From Thermostichus sp047461615 (lineage in GTDB: Bacteria > Cyanobacteriota > Cyanobacteriia > Thermostichales > Thermostichaceae), in assembly GCF_047461615.1 (NCBI RefSeq), contig NZ_JANSHI010000020.1, forward strand, positions 1-38,261: a stretch of DNA of 38,261 nucleotides. Reading direction: 5' to 3'. The notes under the pieces were generated by a model that worked only from the letters and a program-made list of their open reading frames with translations, made no database searches and had not been told where the DNA came from. Shown piece by piece: positions 24,141 through 31,959 of the stretch. Position numbers and translations under genes: made by a program. Positions within the stretch are counted from its first letter, which is position 1. Each line of letters begins with the position of its first letter.

Positions 24141-25929
24141 CCAGGAACTCAGCCACTGTCAGGGATCCCAGGTCTTTTCCGTGGCGCTGCCGCACGCTTA
24201 CCGTGCCGGTTGCCTGTTCTTGTTCTCCCACAATAAGCATGAAGGGGATCTTGGCCTTCTCGGCATTGCGGATCTTTTTGGGCAGGCGCTCGCTGTCGGC
24301 ATCGATGTGGACGCGGATCCCGTGCTCCCGCAGCTGATCCCGCACCTGGAGGGCGTAGCCCAGGTATTGGTCGGAAACGGGCAAAATGCGCACCTGTTCC
24401 GGCGCAAGCCAAAAGGGAAAATCCCCCGCGTACTCTTCGATGAGGATCCCGATGAGCCGCTCCAGCGAGCCAAAGGGAGCGCGGTGGATCATTACCGGCC
24501 GCTGCCGGGATCCGTCCTCGGCTACGTAGTACAAATCAAAGCGCTGCGGGTTTTGGTAGTCTACTTGCACCGTGCCCAACTGCCACTCCCGATCCAGCGC
24601 GTCGCGGAAGATAAAGTCCAGCTTCGGCCCGTAGAAAGCTGCCTCCCCGATCCCTTCAAAATAGGGCATCGACAACTTCTCCACAGCACGGCGAATGGCA
24701 TTTTCAGCCATGTCCCATTCTTCCGGCGATCCCAGATACTTGTCAGACTTGGGATCGCGAAAGCTAAGGCGGGCACGGAAATTCTTGAGTTTGAGCTTGT
24801 CGAAGACTACCAGAATTAGATCCACAACATTGAGAAACTCCTCCTCCAACTGATCGGGCCGGACAAAGAGATGGGCGTCGTCCACCGTAAAGCCGCGAAC
24901 GCGGGTCAGGCCCCCCAGTTCCCCCGACTGTTCGTAGCGATAGACGGTGCCGAATTCGGCATAGCGCAGCGGCAAGTCGCGGTAGGATCGCAGCTCCGAT
25001 TTGTAGATCTGGATGTGAAAAGGACAGTTCATCGGCTTCATGACAAAGCCTTGCTCTGCCGCCCGCGCTTCCTCGCTTTCTGCCATCAGGGGAAACATGT
25101 CTTCCCGATACTTTTGCCAGTGGCCGGAGATCTTGAACAAATCCACGCGGGCAATGTGGGGGGTGACCACTGGCAAGTAGCCCCGCTTGAGCTGCTCTTG
25201 CTTGAGAAAATCCTCCAGCACCCAGCGCAGAAGGGTTCCCTTGGGAGTCCAAAGGGGCAAGCCCGGCCCCACCTCGTCGGAAAAGATAAATAGCCCCAGC
25301 TCCCTGCCCAGCTTGCGGTGATCCCGCTGCTTGGCCTCTTCCAGCCGCCGCTTGTATTCCTTTAGCTCCTCCGGCGTCTCCCAGGCCGTGCCGTAGATGC
25401 GCTGTAGCTGAGGCTTGGTTGCATCTCCCCGCCAGTAGGCGCCGGCCACGCTGAGCAGGTCAAAAGCCTTGGGGTTGAGCTCGTTGGTGTTTTCCACATG
25501 GGGGCCAGCACAGAGATCCCACCACTCGTCCCCCAGGTGGTAGATGGTGATTGGCTCGCCTTCGGGGATGCTCTCAAGGATCTCCAATTTGTAAGGTTCG
25601 CCGAGGGCCTCGATGCGGCGTCTAGCTTCTTCTCGAGTCACCTCCTCGCGGGTCACCGGCAAGCCTTTTTTGATAATGGCCTGCATCTCCTTTTTGATGC
25701 GCTCCAGATCTTCTGGCGTGAAGGGCTCGGGGTGGTCGAAATCGTAGTAGAAGCCGTAGTCGGTTGTCGGGCCGATGGCTACCTTCGCCTTGGGAAACAG
25801 CCTCTGCACCGCCATAGCCATCACATGGGAGGTGGTATGGCGAATGCGCTCCAGCTTGGGAGACTCCTGAGTACGCAGCAGCTTGAGAGGACTACTGGCC
25901 TGTTGAGGCGATTCGGCTGGTCGAGACAT
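24118..25929 (-). CDS. thrS: threonyl-tRNA synthetase lacking the TGS domain
   Basis: ThrRS charges tRNA-Thr in the cytosol. From ATG 25929 it has 603 residues (TTG 25947 would give 609). The N2 editing domain is present: HTTSH at about 31-35 and DLCAGPHV farther on, where His/Cys residues clear mischarged Ser-tRNA. Class II catalytic motifs follow with the zinc ligands in MNCPFHIQIYK, in VDDAHLF and in VMIHRAPFGS, and the anticodon-binding domain ends the protein (LMIVGEQEQATGTVSVR). Only about 30 residues precede the first editing His, so the roughly 60-residue N-terminal TGS domain found in E. coli ThrS is absent. The 3' end overlaps malQ by 23 bp. Confidence 0.95.
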   Translation of the reverse strand: MSRPAESPQQASSPLKLLRTQESPKLERIRHTTSHVMAMAVQRLFPKAKVAIGPTTDYGFYYDFDHPEPFTPEDLERIKKEMQAIIKKGLPVTREEVTREEARRRIEALGEPYKLEILESIPEGEPITIYHLGDEWWDLCAGPHVENTNELNPKAFDLLSVAGAYWRGDATKPQLQRIYGTAWETPEELKEYKRRLEEAKQRDHRKLGRELGLFIFSDEVGPGLPLWTPKGTLLRWVLEDFLKQEQLKRGYLPVVTPHIARVDLFKISGHWQKYREDMFPLMAESEEARAAEQGFVMKPMNCPFHIQIYKSELRSYRDLPLRYAEFGTVYRYEQSGELGGLTRVRGFTVDDAHLFVRPDQLEEEFLNVVDLILVVFDKLKLKNFRARLSFRDPKSDKYLGSPEEWDMAENAIRRAVEKLSMPYFEGIGEAAFYGPKLDFIFRDALDREWQLGTVQVDYQNPQRFDLYYVAEDGSRQRPVMIHRAPFGSLERLIGILIEEYAGDFPFWLAPEQVRILPVSDQYLGYALQVRDQLREHGIRVHIDADSERLPKKIRNAEKAKIPFMLIVGEQEQATGTVSVRQRHGKDLGSLTVAEFLAKAQALE

Positions 25930-26101
25930 CGGAACCCGCGGTAACAACTTCGTACTTAATCTTAGGCTGAGGCAAGGGCAGCCCCAAGGAGGACAACCAA
26001 CAGCTGGCTGGCTGAGATGCCCTTAAAGCCAGCGGTTGACCAAGAAAAAGGGGCAAAAGCGCACAGTATTCTAGAAGTGTTGCCACCCCTGCATTGGCTT
26101 C

Positions 26102-27814
26102 ATGAGCCTCTCGCCTGCCAACCTCGCTACACGCTCTGCGGCCTCTGAACTGAAGCCGCTCTCTATTGCAGACGCGGGAGCTGCCCCCGTCATCGCCGCC
26201 ATTGATGTGGGCAGCAACTCTCTGCATATGGTGGTGGTGCGCATCAACCCCCACATCCCCAGCTTCACCATCATCTCCCGCGAAAAAGCCACCGTCCGCC
26301 TGGGGGAGTTTTGCAGCCAGACAGGCGCCCTTACGCCTGTTGCCATGGAACGGGCGCGGACGGCTCTGGAGCGGTTTTGCCGCATTGCCGAAAGCTTTCA
26401 GGTGCAGGATATTGTTGCGGTGGCCACCAGTGCCGTGCGCGAAGCCCCCAATGGGCCGGAGTTTTTGAAGCGGATTGAGCGAGAGCTGGGCCTGCGGGTG
26501 GAGCTCATCTCAGGGCAGGAGGAAGCCCGCCGCATCTACCTGGGCGTGCTCTCGGCCATGGAGTTCCACAACCGGCTGCACGCAGTGGTGGATATCGGTG
26601 GCGGCTCCACTGAGCTGATTTTGGGCAACGGCCAAGAGCCGGAGTTTCTGCGCAGCATCAAGGTGGGAGCGGTGCGCCTGACCCAAGCTTTCCTGCACCA
26701 CGACCCGCCTACGGCTGGTGAGCTGCAGGCGCTGCGGCAGCATATTCGCGGCATGTTGGAAGCTCCCATCGAGCAGATGCGGCGCATTGTCGAGTCGTCT
26801 CCCCAGGCGGGATCCCTGGCCTTGGTGGGCACCTCCGGCACCGTGGAGTGCCTGGCCCAGTTGGATGCCCGCCGCCGCCTGGGCGATCCCCCCACTCGCC
26901 TGCACGGGTACAGGTTTAGCCTGGAAGCCCTGCGCGGCTACATCAAGGAGCTGCGCTCCCTCACCGTGGCCGAGCGGCAAAAGCTACCTGGCCTAGGGGA
27001 AAGGCGGGGAGAGATTATCCTAGCTGGGGCGGTCATTTTGGAGGAAGTGATGACCCTGCTGGGGGTGGAGCAGATCCAGTTTTGCGAGCGAGCCTTGCGG
27101 GAAGGGCTGATCGTGGATTGGATGATCAGCCAAGGGTTAATTGAAGATCGGCTGCGCTACCACAGCTCGGTGCGGCGGCGTAGCGTCCTCAAGTTGGCAG
27201 AGAAATACCAAGTCGAGATCCCCTATGCCGAGCGGGTGTCAGAATTTGCCCTCAGCCTTTTCGATCAAACCCGTGGCATCTTGCACGGCTGGGGATCCCG
27301 GGAGCGAGCTCTCCTCTGGGCGGCGGCCATGCTGCACAACTGCGGCCACTTCATCAGCCATGCCGCCCACCATAAACACTCCTACTACCTCATCCGCCAC
27401 GGGGAACTCTTGGGCTTCAACGAGGAAGAGGTGGAGGTGATTGCCAACCTAGCCCGCTACCACCGTAAGTCGCCCCCCAAGAAGAAGCACGAGAACTTCC
27501 AGCGCCTCACCAACGAGCGGGATCGCCAAGTGGTACTGGAACTTAGCCCCTTGCTGCGCATAGCCTGTGCTCTTGATCGCCGCCGCCTGCAGGCCATCCA
27601 AGCGGTGCACTGCCGTTTCCAGCTTTTGGGAGAGGGCCCCCGCCGCATGGAGCTAATTTTGGATCCCAAGCATCCCAACGACGACTGCGCCCTAGAGCTG
27701 TGGAGCTTGAACGAAAAGAAAAAGGTCTTCGAGCAACAGTTCAAGCTGCAGGTAATTCCCAAACTGTCCACCCAGATCCAGCCCAGCGCCGATCCCTTTG
27801 AGGTAGCCGTCTAG
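26102..27814 (+). CDS. ppx: Ppx/GppA phosphatase with HD domain (exopolyphosphatase type)
   Basis: This 570-residue protein belongs to the ASKHA-fold Ppx/GppA family, which removes terminal phosphate from polyphosphate and/or the 5' phosphate of pppGpp. Phosphate-binding loop 1 is AAIDVGSNSLHMVVVRI (about 32-48), loop 2 is VVDIGGGSTELILG (about 163-176), and ALVGTSGTVECLAQ is the adenosine-like motif. The C-terminal third is an HD-type helical domain: HNCGHFISHAAHHKHSYYLI, then LARYHRKSPPKKKH. Full length matches long exopolyphosphatases. It starts 172 bp from the divergent thrS. Ppx versus GppA activity cannot be told from sequence by eye. Confidence 0.92.
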   Translation: MSLSPANLATRSAASELKPLSIADAGAAPVIAAIDVGSNSLHMVVVRINPHIPSFTIISREKATVRLGEFCSQTGALTPVAMERARTALERFCRIAESFQVQDIVAVATSAVREAPNGPEFLKRIERELGLRVELISGQEEARRIYLGVLSAMEFHNRLHAVVDIGGGSTELILGNGQEPEFLRSIKVGAVRLTQAFLHHDPPTAGELQALRQHIRGMLEAPIEQMRRIVESSPQAGSLALVGTSGTVECLAQLDARRRLGDPPTRLHGYRFSLEALRGYIKELRSLTVAERQKLPGLGERRGEIILAGAVILEEVMTLLGVEQIQFCERALREGLIVDWMISQGLIEDRLRYHSSVRRRSVLKLAEKYQVEIPYAERVSEFALSLFDQTRGILHGWGSRERALLWAAAMLHNCGHFISHAAHHKHSYYLIRHGELLGFNEEEVEVIANLARYHRKSPPKKKHENFQRLTNERDRQVVLELSPLLRIACALDRRRLQAIQAVHCRFQLLGEGPRRMELILDPKHPNDDCALELWSLNEKKKVFEQQFKLQVIPKLSTQIQPSADPFEVAV

Positions 27815-28099
27815 CCAGGGAGTACATTCTGCACAAGTAGACTCAAGACTTGGCTCTACTCAGACTGTTGGAATTGGCGACAGTTGGAGGGTCTGCTGAT
27901 TACGGCAAAAATTTGTGGGTGTGGATTTCACTTCCATGGCGGCTGGGTGGGATCTATCTGGGCTCGGCTCCACTAAGTGCTCGTCTCTATCGGCCCAGAG
28001 TGCTTGAAAGAATCCCTGCTTTTGGGGGGGCTGACTTACTCTCACGAGGCAGCATGTGGCTGTTGAGGCCAAGCTAACGTCTAGCCAGGAGGCAGTACG
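27815..28099. other. 285-bp intergenic region without a recognised element
   Basis: Between ppx and the pentapeptide gene there is no supported gene. Short open frames on both strands (about 70-75 codons) lack ribosome sites and recognisable content. Only an AGGAGG (28087-28092) belonging to the next gene stands out. Confidence 0.6.
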
Positions 28100-28720
28100 G
28101 TGGCGGAAAACTTCAATACTGTTTCAGGCGGACAAGGGCCTGGCGGATTGGATCGGGCCTTGGGTAACCTGGTGGCTATTCAACAAGCCCTGGCCAGTCC
28201 GGATCCCCAGGTCCGCATCGAGGCCCTTAAAGAGGCTCTCCACCATGGAGAAGAAGGGGCGCAGCTTCTCATCAAAGCCCTGCACGAAGATGGGGATTGG
28301 GAAGTGAAGTTTGCTGCTTGGGAGACACTCCTGAAATCGCTTGATCCCCGGCACGTGCAGGTGGCAAAGGAGTACCAGCTCCTCCGCCTACGCCAGGTTG
28401 GAGATGTTCGAGCACGGTACGATGCTGGCGAGCGCGACTTCCGCTGGGCTGACTTGAGGGGGGCCGACCTAGGCGGAGCCAACCTGGGCAGTGCCAACCT
28501 AGGCGGGGCTATCCTAGCCAAGGCCCATCTGAGAGGGGCCCTGCTGACTGGAGCCAATCTAAGCTGGGCTGACCTGACTGGGGCTAACCTGAGCGGGGCC
28601 GAACTGGTGGGTACTCAGCTCAGAGGGGCCAACCTAACAGGTGCCAAGCTTGACTTTGGATGGGAACGGCTCAAAGATTTGACGGGCACGATTCTTCCCG
28701 ATGGGACATACCATCCTTGA
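28100..28720 (+). CDS. HEAT-like plus pentapeptide-repeat protein
   Basis: This is a 206-residue protein with two parts. Residues about 20-100 are helical, with HEAT-like phrases (ALASPDPQVRIEALKEAL and DGDWEVKFAAWETLLK). Residues about 112-187 are roughly fifteen tandem pentapeptides of the A(D/N)LxG type (ADLRG ADLGG ANLGS ANLGG), which fold as a right-handed quadrilateral beta-helix. The end, TGTILPDGTYHP, is a capping segment common in cyanobacterial members. GTG 28100 has AGGAGG 7 nt upstream. Cyanobacteria have many such proteins; partners are unknown. It has no signal peptide, so a cytosolic protein-binding role is likely but unproven. Confidence 0.9.
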   Translation: MAENFNTVSGGQGPGGLDRALGNLVAIQQALASPDPQVRIEALKEALHHGEEGAQLLIKALHEDGDWEVKFAAWETLLKSLDPRHVQVAKEYQLLRLRQVGDVRARYDAGERDFRWADLRGADLGGANLGSANLGGAILAKAHLRGALLTGANLSWADLTGANLSGAELVGTQLRGANLTGAKLDFGWERLKDLTGTILPDGTYHP

Positions 28721-28811
28721 CTTTGTAGCCCCAAGGTCTATGGGGTGTTGGTTGAAAAAGCGGCAAAGGCGTACTAGATCTCCCTGCGTCAGGAATCATG
28801 CTGTTTTTAGT

Positions 28812-28832
28812 TGGCCCCTCCCACACGGGCCA
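28812..28832. repeat. inverted repeat between convergent genes
   Basis: TGGCCC (28812-28817) and GGGCCA (28827-28832) flank a 9-nt loop, between the ends of the pentapeptide gene and the SLH gene. There is no T-run on either side, so it is at best a weak bidirectional stop. Confidence 0.35.
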
Positions 28833-28852
28833 GCCCTAGAGAGATCGCATGG

Positions 28853-30547
28853 TCAAGGAGCAATGGTAATGGGCGAGGGGCTGGTTTGGATGGCCCTTTG
28901 CCCGCCCCGCTCCAAGATTACCTCGATGATGCCGTTGTTAACTGGCTGCATGTTGGAGGGCAGTTGCTGCTGAGTTTCATAGAGGCCCGGTGCCACCTCC
29001 CGCATCTCTACCTCGGGAGTTACCCCGACAATACGAAAAGCGGCCCGCCCTCCGGGATCCCCTTGCATTGTTACTCTGAGGATCTCGCCCCTGCGCAGGT
29101 TGGTGCTGTTGGTGGTAACGCTGAAAATCCGAGGCGGCCCGGCGACCACAGGCCCAGAAGCCGGCTGAATGGTGGGGCGGGTTCCTTTGGATCCATCGAT
29201 TGAGAAAGGAAAGATCTCCCAGTACTCCTGGCTGAGGCCGTCTTTGGTAAGCACAACCCGCAAGGTGGGATTGGTGGCCTGGTGGGTGGGAGCCACCACG
29301 TAGGTGCCCTCGTAGTGGTGAGGCCGCACCTCCCGCATTGGCTGGTTTAGGGCCAGCTTGCCCAGGTCAAATTGGGCCACTCCTCCTGAGTCCCCCCAGA
29401 TGGCGATGGTGAGGATATCTCCTTCCACTAGGTCGCGCTGGGGATGCAGGCGAATGGCCGTGATGCGAGGGCCGTGGCTGGCGGCCAGGGGGGTAGGAGG
29501 GGCAGGGGCCGGCTGGGGCAGAGGGGTTGAAGAAGGGAACAGTGGCTCTACTCGTGGGGGAGCGACCTTGCCCAAGGCCAACTGGGGGAGCCGCCGCTGA
29601 ACACGGGTCTCCAGCCCGTTGAGGCTAAGTTGAATGCGGATGTCGGGGCTAAGGGCGCTGTCTTGGGGGCCAAGGGTGTAAACGGCGCGGTAGTAGCCGG
29701 GCTGCACCTCCTCCATGGGCAAGCCCCGCACCAGGTCGCCGATATCCACGCTGGCCTTGCCGTTGGGGGTGCCCTGGGCCTCGACCGTCACGGTTTGCCC
29801 TGGCAGCACCACTCCCGCTTCAGGAATGACTCGTGTTTGCAAGATTTCAGGCTGAACGCTTTTGGCCACTGGCGCCGGGGAAGGACGCAGTTGGGCTACT
29901 GGAGGCGGCAGAGGCGGCAGCTTTCCGCGATGTACCAGCGCCTGGTGCAGCAGCACTGCTCCTTCACCACGGCTGAGGATCCGGTTGGGCCGCAGCTTGG
30001 CGGGATCCGGCACATTCACCAATAGGCCCGCTTCCCCTGCCATAGCCACAAGAGCTCGCCCCACCTCTGGCACCTCAGCAGCGTCGGTGTACAGAGCCAT
30101 CCAGCGCTCGATGTCAGCCTGGCTGGGAGCAGGCAATCGCAAGGCCCGCACCAGGATGGCTAGCGCTTCTAGGCGGGTGAGATCCCCTTGGGGGCGGAAC
30201 TCGTTGCCTTCGTAAAGACGCATGGCCCCTGCCTGTAGCACCGCCTGCGCCGTCCAATAGTCAGGGGTATTGGGCTCAAGGTCGCGAATCTCTTGCACCT
30301 GCTTGGGGTTGGGCACGTAGCCGAAAAATTCGGTTAACCACCGGGCCAATTCCAGGCGGGTGAGAGGGGCTGACAGTGGCTCCCGGGTCAGCACCAGGTC
30401 TGTTTGGCGCTCCAGCGCTGCCACGTAGGCTTCAGTCCAGGCCAGCGAGGCTTGCTGTTGCACACCTTGGGACCAGGTGGGTAGGCTAGCACTCGACCAG
30501 GTGAGCACCCAACCTAGGCCTAGCGCCAGGGGCCACGAGCACCGCAT
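28853..30547 (-). CDS. S-layer-homology domain envelope protein with three repeated beta modules
   Basis: This is a 564-residue exported protein. Residues 1-26 form a signal peptide (hydrophobic core WPLALGLGWVLTW). Residues about 50-205 read as SLH repeats (TRLELARWLTEFFGY; then YWTAQAVLQAGAMRLYEGNEF with TRLEALAILVRAL; then LSRGEGAVLLHQAL), which in cyanobacteria bind the peptidoglycan-linked polymer. Pro-rich linkers follow (211-235, 340-358). Three similar modules of about 77-80 residues lie at 236-312, 360-439 and 473-550. Each has G-(Q/D/E)-x-(V/L)-(T/R), a Gly pair with A-x-(V/F), P-M/V-x-E-V-x-P-x-x-Y, and a late strand ending in a Gly. There is no porin-like barrel. A role as an envelope adhesin or wall-bound adapter is inferred. 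It is divergent from the ferredoxin gene. Confidence 0.85.
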   Translation of the reverse strand: MRCSWPLALGLGWVLTWSSASLPTWSQGVQQQASLAWTEAYVAALERQTDLVLTREPLSAPLTRLELARWLTEFFGYVPNPKQVQEIRDLEPNTPDYWTAQAVLQAGAMRLYEGNEFRPQGDLTRLEALAILVRALRLPAPSQADIERWMALYTDAAEVPEVGRALVAMAGEAGLLVNVPDPAKLRPNRILSRGEGAVLLHQALVHRGKLPPLPPPVAQLRPSPAPVAKSVQPEILQTRVIPEAGVVLPGQTVTVEAQGTPNGKASVDIGDLVRGLPMEEVQPGYYRAVYTLGPQDSALSPDIRIQLSLNGLETRVQRRLPQLALGKVAPPRVEPLFPSSTPLPQPAPAPPTPLAASHGPRITAIRLHPQRDLVEGDILTIAIWGDSGGVAQFDLGKLALNQPMREVRPHHYEGTYVVAPTHQATNPTLRVVLTKDGLSQEYWEIFPFSIDGSKGTRPTIQPASGPVVAGPPRIFSVTTNSTNLRRGEILRVTMQGDPGGRAAFRIVGVTPEVEMREVAPGLYETQQQLPSNMQPVNNGIIEVILERGGQRAIQTSPSPITIAP

Positions 30548-30785
30548 GGCTGCCGCTCCCGTTTAATTTGGATTCCCTCAGGGAAAGCTTAGCCCAAACT
30601 TCCACCCTCTCTCCCCGCCTTCGCTAGCAGTTGCGGGTGCGCTCTTTGGCGGTGGCTCCCCAAGAATTTACGCTCGTTTTCGCCTAGAATGACAAAGCCA
30701 TCCGCCATGCAGGGGCAGAGGGCGGACGGACTTGAGGCTAGCTGCCTTGGCCAACAGGACTAAGAAGCGTCCGCGGGAGGGATCC

Positions 30786-31013
30786 ATGCCGCACACCATT
30801 GTTACTGACGTTTGCGAAGGCGTTGCCGACTGCGTGGAGGCTTGCCCGGTTGCCTGTATTCACCCTGGGAACGGCAAAAATGCCAAAGGCACCGACTACT
30901 TCTGGATCGACTTTGCTGCTTGCATTGACTGTGGCATCTGTCTCCAGGTTTGCCCCGTAGAGGGCGCCATCCTCCCTGAGGAAAGACCGGAGCTGCAACG
31001 AGTACCTAGCTAA
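30786..31013 (+). CDS. small bacterial-type ferredoxin (two Fe-S clusters)
   Basis: This is a 75-residue electron carrier. The first cluster motif is C-x5-C-x3-C-P-x2-C (CEGVADCVEACPVAC), a 7Fe-like spacing; the second is C-x2-C-x2-C-x3-C-P (CIDCGICLQVCP). The opening MPHTIVTDVCEGVADC and the ending EGAILPEERPELQ match a cyanobacterial family of small ferredoxins seen widely. ATG 30786 has GGAGG 5 nt upstream (within a GGGAGGGATCC run); an in-frame ATG-like start at 30732 would add 18 unrelated residues. The specific redox partner is unknown. It converges on the Yip1-like gene with a 3-bp gap. Confidence 0.9.
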   Translation: MPHTIVTDVCEGVADCVEACPVACIHPGNGKNAKGTDYFWIDFAACIDCGICLQVCPVEGAILPEERPELQRVPS

Positions 31014-31016
31014 CCT

Positions 31017-31541
31017 CTAGCCCAGAGAGGCCAAGGCCAAGAGGCCACTGGTCAACCAGTTCAGGGAGAGGATCCCTCCCAGAAAGGCCATCGGGATCAG
31101 GCCTACCAAACGCCACCACTCCAGATCCAGGGCCACCGCCGCCGCCCGCACTTGCCAAACCCCGAACCACACCAGGGCCACCAAGCCCAACAGAGATCCG
31201 GCAACCCCGCCCAAAGCTTGGGCAGGCCCTAGCAGGAGCCAGGGCAGGCCGGCAAAACCCGTCAGGCAAAGCAGGGCCGCAAAGGAGGGGGCAGCCCGCC
31301 CAAAACAAAAGGCCAGGCCCTGCAACAAAGCTGCCAAGCTCACCCAGCCCAGGAATCCCGCCAGGACTGCCAGTACTAGGCTCGGCAGGTTGAACCCGAA
31401 GCGGCGAATGGCCTCGAGGAGGTTAAGCAGCGCTACCACCCCAAACGCCTGCCAGAGGACAGGCTGTTGCCGCAGCAAGCGAAAGGTACGTTCTGGCAGG
31501 AACCAGGCGCCGTAGATGTTGTCCAACAGAGAACCCAGCAT
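31017..31541 (-). CDS. Yip1-family membrane protein
   Basis: This is a 174-residue protein with about five hydrophobic segments, Ala/Leu/Gly-rich, and a short N-terminal amphipathic part containing WFLPERTFRLL, a phrase typical of bacterial Yip1-domain proteins (P-x-x-x-F/T followed by helices). No catalytic residues are apparent. Members sit in the cytoplasmic or thylakoid membrane, with function generally unknown. Its start lies close to the 6S RNA locus, on the other strand, and its stop is 3 bp from the ferredoxin stop. No ribosome site of strength is seen before the ATG. Confidence 0.75.
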   Translation of the reverse strand: MLGSLLDNIYGAWFLPERTFRLLRQQPVLWQAFGVVALLNLLEAIRRFGFNLPSLVLAVLAGFLGWVSLAALLQGLAFCFGRAAPSFAALLCLTGFAGLPWLLLGPAQALGGVAGSLLGLVALVWFGVWQVRAAAVALDLEWWRLVGLIPMAFLGGILSLNWLTSGLLALASLG

Positions 31542-31689
31542 GGCTAGAAGGACGTTTCAATAGGGACATTCCAAAACGGATGCACGCAGAGATTCTCCCC
31601 TTTGCGGGAGCTACCTAACCCGCATGCTCCTACCGTACCCCAAAAAGCCACAGAGCAGGGGATCCGAAGAGTGACTTCTTGGTAGGCCC
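31542..31689. other. leader side of the intergenic region
   Basis: The 418-bp gap between the Yip1-like and kinase genes (31542-31959) contains the RNA locus above. This first part shows only a short CTCCC/GGGAG inverted repeat (around 31595-31610) and no gene. The Yip1-like gene's promoter should be here on the minus strand, but no clear boxes are seen. Confidence 0.5.
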
Positions 31690-31721
31690 TTGACAGATCC
31701 CGCAGGGGAATGGGGTAAGAT
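31690..31721 (+). promoter_or_regulatory. candidate promoter of the 6S-like RNA
   Basis: TTGACA (31690-31695) is a perfect -35, and TAAGAT (31716-31721) is a fair -10 with a 20-nt spacer, longer than the usual 17. The expected start, about 7 nt after the -10, is at 31727-31729, exactly where the RNA's closing stem begins. Confidence 0.55.
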
Positions 31722-31727
31722 GGCCAG

Positions 31728-31913
31728 AGGGTACTGAGGCGTTGGTGACTGCCGTTATGTTTTTGCGATCGATACCCTTTGGCAATTAGGACGGGTGTGG
31801 ATGTGAGAGTAGTAAGCCAAACTTGGTTTGGAAACTATCAATATCATCCCCGATGTCCTATCGTGGATTTTCCAGGTCGAAAACAACGGTAAAACGGCGC
31901 AAACAGTATCCCT
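31728..31913 (+). ncRNA. 6S RNA candidate (SsrS/SsaA-like)
   Basis: This region of about 185 nt folds by hand into a single long rod. The closing stem pairs 31729-31736 with 31904-31912. It continues with GCG/CGC (31739-31741 with 31898-31900), TGCCGTT/AACGGTA (31750-31756 with 31885-31891), GTTTT/AAAAC (31759-31763 with 31880-31884) and GATC/GGTC (31767-31770 with 31875-31878). A bubble of about 16 and 14 nt follows. Next come TAGGAC/GTCCTA (31787-31792 with 31855-31860), GGATG/CATCC (31799-31803 with 31845-31849), TAGT/ACTA, and an apical hairpin CCAAAC-TTG-GTTTGG (31817-31831). A promoter-like bubble in a rod of about 185 nt is the hallmark of 6S RNA, which binds sigma-70-type RNA polymerase. 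A promoter precedes it and an intrinsic terminator follows. No protein reading is convincing. Identification is structural, not by homology search. Confidence 0.7.
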
Positions 31914-31919
31914 AAGGAG

Positions 31920-31948
31920 GCCCTCAAGAGAGGGCTTTCTTGCTGTTT
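31920..31948 (+). terminator. rho-independent terminator after the 6S-like RNA
   Basis: GCCCTC (31920-31925), loop AAGA, GAGGGC (31930-31935), followed by TTTCTTGCTGTTTT. The T-rich side is on the plus strand, so it ends a plus-strand transcript, although both neighbouring protein genes are on the minus strand. Confidence 0.75.
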
Positions 31949-31959
31949 TGGAGTCTTTA

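Noticed and set aside
24130..24819. 229-codon plus-strand frame within thrS
   Set aside because: Antisense to the thrS catalytic and anticodon-binding regions, with no recognisable domain.
27850..28077. 75-codon plus-strand frame and a 70-codon minus-strand frame between ppx and the pentapeptide gene
   Set aside because: No ribosome site, no recognisable pattern and composition like non-coding spacer; left as an unannotated gap.
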